33,214 nucleotides of DNA, from positions 1 through 33,214 of the forward strand of contig QKPP01000180.1 of the NCBI GenBank assembly GCA_006508105.1, written 5' to 3'. Below the pieces are notes generated by a model that ran no database searches, had not been told where the DNA came from, and saw only the letters and a program-made list of their open reading frames with translations. Shown here one piece after another: positions 25,761 to 33,214 of this stretch (its first letter is position 1; each line of letters starts with the position of its first letter). Both the position numbers and the translations under genes were made by a program. This stretch comes from Myxococcales bacterium FL481. Lineage in GTDB: Bacteria; Myxococcota_A; Polyangia; Nannocystales; Nannocystaceae.

Positions 25761-25933
25761 GAGCAGTCTCCGAGTTAGGCATAGCACACCCGTCGACGGA
25801 TCACCGCGCAAAAATCGCGGATCGTCCGGGGCTGCGCGCGGACGCAATCGGCGTTACGTGAGCTCTGGCCGCGGCCGTCGGAACGAACCCGGTGCGGGAG
25901 CGCCGGTCGTGATACGCGCCAGGGAGCTCGCCC

Positions 25934-27310
25934 GTGGAAATCTCAAAACCCGTGGCAACCTGTGTTAGAGCAGCGCCAAACGAGCAGGTGGCGGATACGA
26001 AGCAAGAGACGCGGGGTCTCGTGCGCACGCGCGACATCGACCCGGACAGCGTGAAGGTCGTGCGCAAGCTTCTCGCGGCCGACCACGAGGCGTACTTGGT
26101 GGGCGGCTGCGTCCGCGATTTGTACCTGCGCCGCAAGCCAAAGGACTTCGACGTCGCGACCAGTGCGACGCCAGAACAGATTCGGCGGTTGTTTCGCAAC
26201 AGCCGGGTGATCGGGCGGCGCTTTCGACTCGTCCACGTGTACTTCGGGCCCAAGGTGATCGAGACGAGCACGTTTCGTAGTGCGCCTCGCAGCGACGACG
26301 ACGACCTGCTGATCCGCCACGACAACGAATGGGGCAGCGTCGAAGACGACGCTCGCCGGCGCGACTTCACGGTCAACGGCCTCTTCTACGACATCGAGAC
26401 CGGGCGCATCGTCGACTTCGTCGACGGCTTGCACGACCTCGACGCGGGCGTGATCCGCACCATCGGCGATGCGGAGACGAGGTTTCGCGAGGACCCGGTC
26501 CGGATGATCCGGGCCATCAAATTCGCGGCTCGACTCGACTTTCAGATCGAGCCCGAGTGTTGGGCGGCGCTACTGAACTGCGCCGGCGACATCAGCAAAT
26601 GCAGCCGCGCACGAGTGCTCGAAGAGCTCTACAAACTGATGCGCGGCGGCGCGTCGCGGCGCAGCTTCGAATTGCTGCACGTGTCCGGGCTGCTCGCGCA
26701 TATCTGGCCGCCCTTCGTCGAGCTGCTCGACGATCCGACGCCTGCGCCCTCGCGCCTCGGCGATGCACCGCCGCACCACCCGGCCATGCGACTGTTGCGT
26801 CATCTCGAGGCGCTCGACGACTACGTCCTCGAAACGCGCCAAGACATCGGCAACGGGGTGCTGGCGGCCGTGTTGTTCGCGCCGTTTCTGGCCGACGAAG
26901 AGCTCCAAGGCGCGCGCCAAGAACTCGACCGCCAAGTCGACGACCTCATGGCGAAGCCGAGCGTCTACCTCGGCGTCGCCCGCCGTGACCGGGAGCTCGC
27001 GCGTCAGATCATCATGGCCCACCGCCGCATGGCCCTGCCATCGCGCGGAGGTCGGCGTCGCAGCTCACTGGTCCAGCGGCAGTACTTTCACGATGCGTTG
27101 ATCTTCCTCGGCATCTCAGTGGAAGCCCGCGGCGGTGATGGCAGCGAGCTGCGGCAATGGCAAGCCCTCGCCGAGATGTCTCGCGAGGGCCCGGTCGAGC
27201 CCTCGGAGTCCAGATCTCGGCGCAAGCGATCGCGTCGCCGCCGCCGTACACCGGAAGACGGACGAGCGCCCACGCATCGTGGCCGGCGGCGACCGGAAGC
27301 CGGGCAGTAG
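25934..27310 (+). CDS. pcnB: Poly(A) polymerase
   Basis: This 458-residue nucleotidyltransferase adds 3' poly(A) tails to RNA. The head domain shows Y-L-V-G-G-C-V-R-D-L (the GGxVRD motif) and K-D-F-D-V-A-T with the catalytic Asp pair. V-I-G-R-R-F-R-L-V-H-V distinguishes poly(A) polymerases from CCA-adding enzymes. R-R-D-F-T-V-N-G-L-F-Y and E-D-P-V-R-M-I-R-A-I-K-F-A-A-R-L continue the conserved neck. The start is a GTG at 25934. The C-terminal ~35 residues are very Arg-rich (R-K-R-S-R-R-R-R-R-T), as in many PcnB proteins, and probably bind RNA. Divergent from the radical-SAM-like gene across a 173-nt gap. Confidence 0.93.
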   Translation: MEISKPVATCVRAAPNEQVADTKQETRGLVRTRDIDPDSVKVVRKLLAADHEAYLVGGCVRDLYLRRKPKDFDVATSATPEQIRRLFRNSRVIGRRFRLVHVYFGPKVIETSTFRSAPRSDDDDLLIRHDNEWGSVEDDARRRDFTVNGLFYDIETGRIVDFVDGLHDLDAGVIRTIGDAETRFREDPVRMIRAIKFAARLDFQIEPECWAALLNCAGDISKCSRARVLEELYKLMRGGASRRSFELLHVSGLLAHIWPPFVELLDDPTPAPSRLGDAPPHHPAMRLLRHLEALDDYVLETRQDIGNGVLAAVLFAPFLADEELQGARQELDRQVDDLMAKPSVYLGVARRDRELARQIIMAHRRMALPSRGGRRRSSLVQRQYFHDALIFLGISVEARGGDGSELRQWQALAEMSREGPVEPSESRSRRKRSRRRRRTPEDGRAPTHRGRRRPEAGQ

Positions 27311-27413
27311 GCAGACGACGGGGCGACGCCCGCAGACCGACAAGCGCCGAAGCTCGACCGCCCGATCGACGGCCCGGCCCGCTCGGCTCTTCGTTTCGCG
27401 CTAGCATGGACGG

Positions 27414-29486
27414 ATGCGATGGCGATCCTTGTTGCGCACCGTGATGCTCCCGGTCATCTCGCTCGGGGTCACCGTTGGCGCATCGACGCCACAAGCTCGC
27501 GCCGACACGTTGTGGACGACGCGAGCGGCGGATGGCACCAACTACATGCCGATCGAAGAACTGTCGTACGAGATCATCGTCGATCGCAACGACGGGCATG
27601 ACGCGACCGTGCGCCAGCGCGTGGCAATTCACAACGCCGGCCAGCAACGCCAAGATTTTGTGCTGACCCTGGTCACCCCGCGCGCGTGCGAGCTGCGAGG
27701 GATGGCGGTCAACCGCGACGGACGGTGGCACGCCGGAGACATCGTCGACGACGCCGGGAAAGCCGCTACACGCCCCAGCGGGGTCGTGCTCGCGCGCACC
27801 GTGCCCGCGGCGAAGACGGGACCGCGCGCAGCGGAAATCGTCGGGTTCGGACTGGAGGCGGGCACCACCGTGCAAGTCGAGTTGCTCTATCGAGCGTTCC
27901 CGGTGATGCACGGTGACCGGTGGAAGCTCGACTTGCCGCGTCGGGAGATCCGCTCGCCGAACATGGTCCGAGAACGCCGCGTCATCGTCCGGGGACTGAA
28001 CAACGGCGAGTCATTTTACATCGACGACGGCCCCAACCTCGGCTCGCCGTTCATGTCCACGCGCGCGGAGGACTCCGTCACCGTCGCCTGGCCAGCCCCG
28101 ACGCGTCGCGGCAAGTTGCTCGATGGTCACGCGGACGCGGTGGCGTACTCGAACGACGACGGCGGCAAGCTGCACGTTTATCTGCGATTGGGTTCCTCCA
28201 AGCCGAGCAAACCCGATCACGTCGTCTTGCTGATCGATCGTTCACGCAGCACGTCGCCTCAGCTCGGTTCTCGCGTGCCCGGAGTGCTCGACGCGCTGGC
28301 CCGCAAACTCGGTGACCAAGGCACCGTCTGGGCGGCCACGTTCGCCCGCGATGTCGCCCCACTATTTGATCAACCGCTGCCTCTCGCCGCGCCGGGCACT
28401 CGTGCGCAGCTGAAGACGGCGCTGCAAGCCGATGACCGAGCCCAAGGAACTTCGCTGGTCGCCGCTTTGGCCCACGCCGAAGCCCACCTGGCGACAACCC
28501 GAGCCCGACGCCCGCTGATCGTCGTGGTCACCGACGGACTGGTACCCCGAGCGGCCTCGCTCGACGGCTGGCGCCAGCGCTTGGCGAAACAGCGCGCGGA
28601 CACCTTGTTTTTGGTCGACGATGCCATCTTGGCGCGGTTCGGCATTGAACCCACGCATCCGATCATCGACGCCGCGGGCCAACTGGGCGCCCGCGTGAGC
28701 GTGACCTCCCTCGAGGGGATGCGTCCCGACGCCGGGGACGTCCTGCTCGGCGCGCCGCGGGTCATGGGCGATCTGTCCTTCGCGGTGGGTCCACGGGCGC
28801 AACTCCACGGGGAAGTCCCCGCCGGCTTGGTCGCCGGCGGCATCGTCCGGCTCGAGGGGACCTACACGGGCAAGGCCCCCCGCACGATCACCGTGCGCGG
28901 CCGCGCCGGGGACAAGCGGGTCGTGGGGCGCCTGCGCGTGCGCGGCCGCGACCAACTGCCGGCGGCCCTTGGCGTGGCGACCGGTCGGTCCACCGATCTC
29001 GATGGTGGCTTCGTCCTGCCCACGGATTACCACCCTGCCGATCGCAGCGAAGCTCTGGCCGCGGTCGCGCAGTCGGGACGCGGTGGCTTTGAAGCCCGCG
29101 GTCGGCTCGATCAAACGCTGATTCAGCGCTACTTGAGAACCCGGGTTCGGCCGCGAGCACGCGTTTGCTACAACCAAGCCCTGTCGCGCATCAAAGACGT
29201 CTCGGGCCGAGCGCAGTTCGAGTTCGAGTTGGGCAAAGGCGAAGTGATGTGGGCGTCCCTCGACTCGCAGGGTCTCAATGGCGCCGATACTCGGTTTCTC
29301 GAGTGCTTGTCGAACGCGATGTGGTCCCTTGAGATTCCAGCCGGGAAACTCGACAGCGGCACCTATCGGGTTCGTTACCCGATCGCTTTCACCTTGACTG
29401 AAGACCGCGAGCGCTACGAGCTCACCGATGACGACAAGGTCCTCATCGACGTGCTCTTGCGCCGAGCCAACGTCTACGCGCGATAG
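27414..29486 (+). CDS. Exported VIT-like/vWA protein with an AgmX/PglI-type C-terminal domain
   Basis: This 690-residue protein has a signal peptide ending A-R-A (~30). An N-terminal beta-rich VIT-like segment (~45-240) precedes a von Willebrand A domain with a complete MIDAS: D275-R-S277-R-S279, a Thr in G-T-S-L (~345) and an Asp in V-V-V-T-D-G-L. After a beta-rich middle part, the last ~120 residues match the AgmX/PglI TonB-like domain: R-Y-L-R-T-R-V-R-P-R-A-R-V-C-Y-N-Q-A-L-S, G-R-A-Q-F-E-F-E-L-G, F-L-E-C-L-S-N-A-M-W-S-L-E-I-P, with the paired cysteines. Such modules in myxobacteria are linked to envelope machinery and gliding. The role here is an envelope protein binding a partner through a metal-dependent vWA site. 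It follows pcnB by 103 nt. Confidence 0.88.
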   Translation: MRWRSLLRTVMLPVISLGVTVGASTPQARADTLWTTRAADGTNYMPIEELSYEIIVDRNDGHDATVRQRVAIHNAGQQRQDFVLTLVTPRACELRGMAVNRDGRWHAGDIVDDAGKAATRPSGVVLARTVPAAKTGPRAAEIVGFGLEAGTTVQVELLYRAFPVMHGDRWKLDLPRREIRSPNMVRERRVIVRGLNNGESFYIDDGPNLGSPFMSTRAEDSVTVAWPAPTRRGKLLDGHADAVAYSNDDGGKLHVYLRLGSSKPSKPDHVVLLIDRSRSTSPQLGSRVPGVLDALARKLGDQGTVWAATFARDVAPLFDQPLPLAAPGTRAQLKTALQADDRAQGTSLVAALAHAEAHLATTRARRPLIVVVTDGLVPRAASLDGWRQRLAKQRADTLFLVDDAILARFGIEPTHPIIDAAGQLGARVSVTSLEGMRPDAGDVLLGAPRVMGDLSFAVGPRAQLHGEVPAGLVAGGIVRLEGTYTGKAPRTITVRGRAGDKRVVGRLRVRGRDQLPAALGVATGRSTDLDGGFVLPTDYHPADRSEALAAVAQSGRGGFEARGRLDQTLIQRYLRTRVRPRARVCYNQALSRIKDVSGRAQFEFELGKGEVMWASLDSQGLNGADTRFLECLSNAMWSLEIPAGKLDSGTYRVRYPIAFTLTEDRERYELTDDDKVLIDVLLRRANVYAR

Positions 29487-29500
29487 CTAGCTCCGATGAG

Positions 29501-29521
29501 CGTAGGCTCGCGTCGCCTACG
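29501..29521. terminator. Hairpin between convergent vWA and OsmC genes
   Basis: CGTAGGC and GCCTACG form a perfect 7-bp stem with a 7-nt loop, 15 nt after the vWA gene stop and 12 nt before the OsmC gene stop. The position suits a shared terminator; no T-run is present. Confidence 0.45.
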
Positions 29522-29532
29522 ACCCGGCTCGG

Positions 29533-29943
29533 TCAATCTGGCCACACGAACTTGAAATGCAGCTCGACGCGATCGCCTAGGGTGATCGCGACCGGACACT
29601 GACGGCCAGCCTCTTCCAACACGGTACGGGCGGACTCTTCGAGCCGCTGCGGAAAACGGATCTCGAGGTCGAGGCGACCCACTCGGCGGGCCGGTGCAGC
29701 CACCATATGCTTGTCGACCGTCGCCTGGACTCCATCGATGTTCCAGCCGTGCTGTTGCGCTGCAATCCCCATCACGGTGACGGCACAGGTGCCGAGCGCC
29801 GTGGCCACGAGGTCGGTGGGCGAAAACGACTCGCCACGCCCGCGGTTGTCCGTCGGTGCATCTGTCGTCAGCTGCTGGCCTGATGGAGTGTGCTCCGCCT
29901 GGCATCGCAGTCCACCGCTGTATTGGATCTCGATCTTCACCAT
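29533..29943 (-). CDS. OsmC-family protein
   Basis: This 136-residue protein has the two conserved cysteines of the OsmC/Ohr/YhfA fold: C53 in A-L-G-T-C-A-V-T-V-M-G and C116 in R-Q-C-P-V-A-I-T-L. It also has the usual strand F-S-P-T-D-L-V-A-T-A-L. These proteins are dimeric and reduce organic hydroperoxides by a thiol mechanism, although YhfA-like members have uncertain activity. The ATG at 29943 follows GAGG within 11 nt; an overlapping GTG three nt upstream is the other choice. It stands alone between convergent and divergent genes. Cytoplasmic. Confidence 0.9.
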   Translation of the reverse strand: MVKIEIQYSGGLRCQAEHTPSGQQLTTDAPTDNRGRGESFSPTDLVATALGTCAVTVMGIAAQQHGWNIDGVQATVDKHMVAAPARRVGRLDLEIRFPQRLEESARTVLEEAGRQCPVAITLGDRVELHFKFVWPD

Positions 29944-30274
29944 CACTCGCCTCGCTGTCTATCGAACTACCTAAGCGGGACGAGGGCCGTCAAGCGACGG
30001 TTGCTCGAAACCACCGCGGTTCGGCAAGCGAAGACCCAGGTGGACCGCGTCGTGGCTGAGAATCTCACTGGCGGCGCGCGGCGCCACGGCTGCGTGCCGC
30101 GATGCTCGGCCGGTGACGCAGTTGTCGCGATTGCGCGAACCGGCCCACGCCGCCCGGATGACGGAACGCGCTTCTCTCGTTCGGTGATGCTTGGCGCCGA
30201 GTGGCCGTCGACTGACGCTTACGCGGATAACCAGGTTCTATCGCGAGGCAATCGTGCTACGTCGACAGCCCGCC
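29944..30274. other. Divergent gap between the OsmC and decarboxylase genes
   Basis: This 331-nt stretch has no recognisable coding sequence. The decarboxylase frame stays open back to a TTG at 30191, but the residues gained do not resemble the family, so I start that gene at 30275. Promoters for both genes should lie here; none was identified with confidence. Confidence 0.5.
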
Positions 30275-31693
30275 ATGTCTCGCCGCCTGCACGATGCCTT
30301 CGATATCACCGCGTTCCGCCCTCTCGCCCATGCGTGGGTGGATCAGGTTTGCGACTATCTGCAACGAGCGCAAACCGACCCCGCGTTGCCCGTCCTCGAT
30401 CAGCAGCCCCCGCGCCGCCTCCTTGACGATCTGCCCCGGATCACACGAGAGCCGACGCAGCAGGCACTCGAAATCGCGCAGAAAGTGATGGATGCATCGA
30501 CGCACGTGCACCATCCTCGCTACGTCGGCCATCAGGTCGCGACGACCGCCCCCCTGACCGCCCTCACGGAGATGCTCAACGCCGTGCTCAACAACGGCAT
30601 GGCCGTGTACGAGATGGGACAGCTCCAGACCGCCATGGAACTGCGGGTCGTCGAGTGGATGACCAGCGCGCTTGGCCTGGGCGCCGAGGCCAGCGGCATG
30701 TTGACGTCGGGCGGCTCGTTGGGGAACTTGACGGCCCTGGCCGCCGCCCGCACTCGGGCTCAAGCCGGGACGGGAACCGGCGAGCGTTTGGCGATCCTCG
30801 TCTCCGATCAAGCTCACTACTGCCTCAGCCGCGCCGGCCGCCTCCTCGGCTTCGAGCCCGACGCGGTGATCGCCGTCACATCGGACGATCGGTTCCAGTT
30901 GCGGAGCGCCGCGGTCGAGCGATCGGTGGCCGCCACCCGTGCCCGAGGCCTGCGCCCGATGGCGCTCGTGGCCAATGCGTGTACCACCGCAACCGGCACC
31001 TTCGACCCCATCGATGAACTCGCAGACTGCTGCGAAGCGCACGAATTGTGGCTCCACGTCGACGGCGCGCACGGGGCCTCCTACTGCGTATCGCCCACCG
31101 CCCGCGACCACCTGCGGGGCATTGAGCGGGCCGACTCGATCGTGTGGGACGCCCACAAGATGATGCTGATGCCCGCGCTGATCACCGGCGTCTTGTTCCG
31201 CCGCGCCGAAGACCTCGCCGCCGCGTTTCAGCAAGACGCGAGCTACCTTTTCGTGTCCGATGACGACGAACGCGGGTTCGACCTCGGTCAACGGACCGTC
31301 GAATGCACCAAGCGGGCGATGGGTGTGACGGCCTATGTCACCTTGAGCACCCTCGGCGTCGACACCATCGTCGACCATCTTGAACATGGACTGACCCTGG
31401 CCCGCCACCTTGCCCGGCGCGTGGAAGAGGCCGAAGACTTTGAGCTGGCGACCCCGCCCTTCGCCAACATTGTCTGCTTTCGCCATCGACATCCCGGGCT
31501 CGACAATGAGTCCCTCGATCGCCACCAAGCCGATCTGCGTGCCCGGCTGGTGGCATCCGGCCGGTTCTTCTTGGTGCAAACGGCACTTCGCGGACGGCTC
31601 TATCTGCGTTGCACATTCGTCAACCCGCATACGACCTGCGACGACATTGACACCCTCCTCGAGTCCCTCCGTGAGGTCGCGGCGGGTCGCTGA
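30275..31693 (+). CDS. Group II PLP-dependent decarboxylase
   Basis: This 472-residue protein, from the ATG at 30275, belongs to the glutamate/aromatic amino acid decarboxylase fold. Key pieces: H-P-R-Y-V-G-H-Q near the substrate pocket; T-S-G-G-S-L-G-N-L-T-A-L-A-A-A-R, which holds the PLP phosphate; the stacking His in Q-A-H-Y; D-G-A-H-G-A-S for the PLP-pairing Asp; and the Schiff-base Lys in V-W-D-A-H-K-M-M. It would be cytosolic and dimeric, turning an amino acid into its amine and CO2; the sequence does not say which. No amine transporter or regulator sits beside it. The upstream frame to 30191 is not included. Confidence 0.9.
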   Translation: MSRRLHDAFDITAFRPLAHAWVDQVCDYLQRAQTDPALPVLDQQPPRRLLDDLPRITREPTQQALEIAQKVMDASTHVHHPRYVGHQVATTAPLTALTEMLNAVLNNGMAVYEMGQLQTAMELRVVEWMTSALGLGAEASGMLTSGGSLGNLTALAAARTRAQAGTGTGERLAILVSDQAHYCLSRAGRLLGFEPDAVIAVTSDDRFQLRSAAVERSVAATRARGLRPMALVANACTTATGTFDPIDELADCCEAHELWLHVDGAHGASYCVSPTARDHLRGIERADSIVWDAHKMMLMPALITGVLFRRAEDLAAAFQQDASYLFVSDDDERGFDLGQRTVECTKRAMGVTAYVTLSTLGVDTIVDHLEHGLTLARHLARRVEEAEDFELATPPFANIVCFRHRHPGLDNESLDRHQADLRARLVASGRFFLVQTALRGRLYLRCTFVNPHTTCDDIDTLLESLREVAAGR

Positions 31694-31730
31694 CCCGAGC
31701 GACGTGACCACCCCGCGTGGGCGCTGCGCC

Positions 31731-31764
31731 GGCGCACAATTGCGTGGCGACCACGCATTGCGCC
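31731..31764 (+). terminator. Imperfect hairpin after the decarboxylase gene
   Basis: The arm at 31731-31747 pairs with the arm at 31751-31764 over GGCGCA, AT and GCGTGG, with 3 unpaired bases in the first arm and a 3-nt loop. It lies 37 nt after the decarboxylase stop and may end that transcript. It has no T-run. The rest of the 289-nt gap to 31982 holds no recognised feature. Confidence 0.4.
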
Positions 31765-31982
31765 AGACTCCGTACAACCGCGAACCGACTCGGTCGCAGC
31801 GAGACTCCGCCTCGCCCATCGCCCCGCGGCTGGGTTCCACCCCTTCTCGCGCTGACTTGCTCACGCATATCAGTTGCGCACCGAAGTGGAGCCGACGCGA
31901 GCGATCGGTTTTTCTGCGCAGCAACCCCCGGCTGGCCCGGGCCGGAGGCCACGACATCGCGCCGGTCGTGTACAGTCGGCGC

Positions 31983-33080
31983 ATGAGGATCACCACACCA
32001 CTTGCATCCCTGCTGGCCGCCGGGCTGTTCACGACCGCTTGTGGCGGCCCACCGGAGAAATCCGGCGACAAAAAAGTCGCCAAAGCCGACAAGAAGGCCG
32101 ACAAGAAAACGGACAAGAAGGCCGACAAGAAAACGGACAAGAAGGCCGACGACAAGGCCGAAAAAAAAGCCGACGCCAAGGCTAAGACGCCTGAGCAAGA
32201 AAAAGCCGAGCGGCTCGCCAAGAACAAGGAGCGACTGGCAAAGTTCGAGACAGCTGCCGCGGAAGAAGCCAAGCGTTTCGACGATACTCTCAAGGCCGAG
32301 ATCAAAAATCTCCTCGAAGCCAAGCACAAAGACCTTGGTTCGGCGATCACGGCGGCGATGGCCGGCAAGCACCGCAAGCCCGGCAACAGTGACCGCGACC
32401 AGTACCGCCACCCCGCAGAGACGCTGGCGTTTTTCGGGCTCAAGCCCGACGCCTCGGTTGTGGAGTTCGGCGGCGCCGGTTGGTACACCGAGATCCTCGC
32501 ACCGGTGCTCGCCAAGTCGGGCAAGCTAGCGGTAACCAGCGGCGATCCCAACGGACCACTCGAGGACGGGTCGACGGTCTACGCCAAGCGCTCGCAGCTG
32601 TTCTTGTCCAAGTCGCCCGAACTGTACGGCAAAGTTGAAACGCGGATCAGAAAAGGCGATGCCCCACCCGAGCTCGGCGCCGCCGGAACGGTCGACCTCG
32701 TCCTCGCAACTCGCGAAATGCACGGGTGGCATGAGGACGGAGCGCTTGCGAAGAACGTCGCGGCCGTTTTCGCCGCGCTCAAGCCAGGCGGCGTTTTCGG
32801 CGTGGTGCAACACCGCGCCAAGGAAGGCGACGATCCCAAGGCCGCGGCCGACAAGGGGCGACTCCCCGAGGCCTGGTTGATCAAGCAGGTCGAGGCGGCC
32901 GGGTTTAAACTCGAGGCCAAGTCGGACGTCAACGCCAATCCCAAGGACACCAAAGATCACCCGGAGGGCGTATGGACATTGCCGCCTTCGCTCGCGCTGA
33001 AGGACAAAGACAAAGCCAAGTACACGGCAATCGGCGAAAGTGACCGAATGACGCTCAAGTTCGTCAAGCCTCCAGGCTAG
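31983..33080 (+). CDS. Lipoprotein with Lys-rich stalk and a methyltransferase-like domain
   Basis: The start at the ATG at 31983 gives a clean lipoprotein signal with T-T-A-C at residue 20; a longer frame from 31410 reads antisense-like composition through the previous gene and is rejected. The 365-residue product then has a Lys/Asp/Ala-rich stalk (K-K-A-D-K-K-T-D type), a charged helix (~60-110) and a ~230-residue domain like exported predicted methyltransferases (COG4798 type). H-R-K-P-G-N-S-D-R-D-Q-Y-R-H-P-A-E-T-L-A-F-F-G leads into V-V-E-F-G-G-A-G-W-Y-T-E-I-L-A-P (motif I), and L-V-L-A-T-R-E-M-H-G-W and K-P-G-G-V-F-G-V-V-Q-H-R follow. If it is truly outside the cytoplasm, SAM would not be available, so the fold may have another role. 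Confidence 0.87.
   Translation: MRITTPLASLLAAGLFTTACGGPPEKSGDKKVAKADKKADKKTDKKADKKTDKKADDKAEKKADAKAKTPEQEKAERLAKNKERLAKFETAAAEEAKRFDDTLKAEIKNLLEAKHKDLGSAITAAMAGKHRKPGNSDRDQYRHPAETLAFFGLKPDASVVEFGGAGWYTEILAPVLAKSGKLAVTSGDPNGPLEDGSTVYAKRSQLFLSKSPELYGKVETRIRKGDAPPELGAAGTVDLVLATREMHGWHEDGALAKNVAAVFAALKPGGVFGVVQHRAKEGDDPKAAADKGRLPEAWLIKQVEAAGFKLEAKSDVNANPKDTKDHPEGVWTLPPSLALKDKDKAKYTAIGESDRMTLKFVKPPG
32088..32150 (+). repeat. 24-nt tandem repeat coding a Lys-rich stalk
   Basis: Two exact 24-nt units (32088-32111, 32112-32135) and a partial third encode D-K-K-A-D-K-K-T. They lie directly after the lipidated cysteine of the methyltransferase-like lipoprotein and give a strongly basic spacer, unlike the acidic stalks elsewhere in the window. 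Confidence 0.85.
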
Positions 33081-33095
33081 TCGCGGTTCCGAAAC

Positions 33096-33116
33096 CCGCA
33101 CGGGTTCGACGTGCGG
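33096..33116 (+). terminator. Hairpin after the methyltransferase-like gene
   Basis: CCGCACG and CGTGCGG form a 7-bp stem with a 7-nt loop, 15 nt after the stop at 33080. An overlapping AACCCG/CGGGTT pair is an alternative fold. It is likely a terminator or 3' stabiliser; there is no T-run. Confidence 0.45.
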
Positions 33117-33160
33117 CGCGGGGCCTCCAACGAAGCAGGCGACCGCACCCGCGGTCCCAA

Positions 33161-33214
33161 GCCGGCGCCCCGCACTGCTCGAGCCGGCGCCCCGCACTGC
33201 TCGAGCCGGCGCCC
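33161..33214. repeat. 22-bp tandem repeat running off the window end
   Basis: Two identical 22-bp units (33161-33182 and 33183-33204) and the first 10 bases of a third reach the right edge. Each unit starts with GCCGGC and ends with GCTCGA. Because the array continues beyond the window, the copy number and what follows are unknown. Confidence 0.85.

Noticed and set aside
30257..32551. 764-codon minus-strand frame over the decarboxylase and methyltransferase-like genes
   Set aside because: It is antisense to two well-supported genes, crosses their gap and contains no known domain.
33161..33214. CRISPR array at the right edge
   Set aside because: The units are directly adjacent and identical, with no variable spacers between them.

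Overview
The window looks like a piece of a high-GC myxobacterium-like chromosome (Myxococcota / former Deltaproteobacteria). This is inferred from several things: very high third-position GC, many lipoproteins and exported proteins with acidic or proline-rich low-complexity stalks, a von Willebrand A protein ending in an AgmX/PglI-type TonB-like domain, a caspase-like peptidase with its own sigma factor, and a conserved rpsB-tsf-pyrH-frr block. No insertion sequence, phage gene, CRISPR array, tRNA or rRNA was recognised. Most of the window reads as ordinary chromosome with a large accessory cell-envelope component.

Layout. 1-2.5 kb: the 3' part of a secreted protein with three pre-peptidase (PPC-like) repeats behind an Asp-rich tandem repeat, then a multi-pass membrane protein. 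2.5-5 kb: an orphan CheA-type histidine kinase with two Hpt domains (minus strand). 5-5.6 kb: a gap with no recognisable gene. 5.6-7.4 kb: an M1-type zinc-peptidase lipoprotein on an 18-nt-repeat-encoded acidic stalk (minus). 7.5-11.6 kb: a three-gene operon of ECF-like sigma factor, zinc-finger transmembrane anti-sigma factor and an exported caspase-fold protein fused to an outer-membrane-barrel-like domain. The junctions are ATGA overlaps. This is the most interesting system here. 11.7-14 kb (minus): an exported YtcJ-like amidohydrolase preceded by a gene broken by several apparent one-base losses. 14.1-15.9 kb (minus): hpt overlapping a cysteine-desulfurase-like PLP enzyme. 16-18.4 kb: a HELTH-motif lipoprotein, a Cys-rich lipoprotein and an M48 peptidase. 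18.5-21.5 kb (minus): frr, pyrH, tsf, rpsB. 21.8-24.3 kb (plus): an operon of a rhomboid protease fused to an extra C-terminal domain and two lipoproteins, again with 4-nt overlaps. 24.4-25.8 kb (minus): a small helical protein and a radical-SAM-like protein without the usual cluster motif. 25.9-29.5 kb (plus): poly(A) polymerase pcnB and the VIT-like/vWA/AgmX-like protein. 29.5-33.1 kb: an OsmC-family protein (minus), a group II PLP decarboxylase and a methyltransferase-like lipoprotein (plus). The window ends inside a 22-bp tandem repeat.

How the genes work together. The rpsB-tsf-pyrH-frr block is the housekeeping translation/UMP-kinase cluster, with a hairpin between tsf and pyrH. The sigma/anti-sigma/caspase operon reads as an envelope-signal module whose output gene is the caspase-barrel protein or targets elsewhere. 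The rhomboid operon reads as a membrane protease with two co-translated lipoprotein partners. These functional links are inferred from gene order and overlap only.
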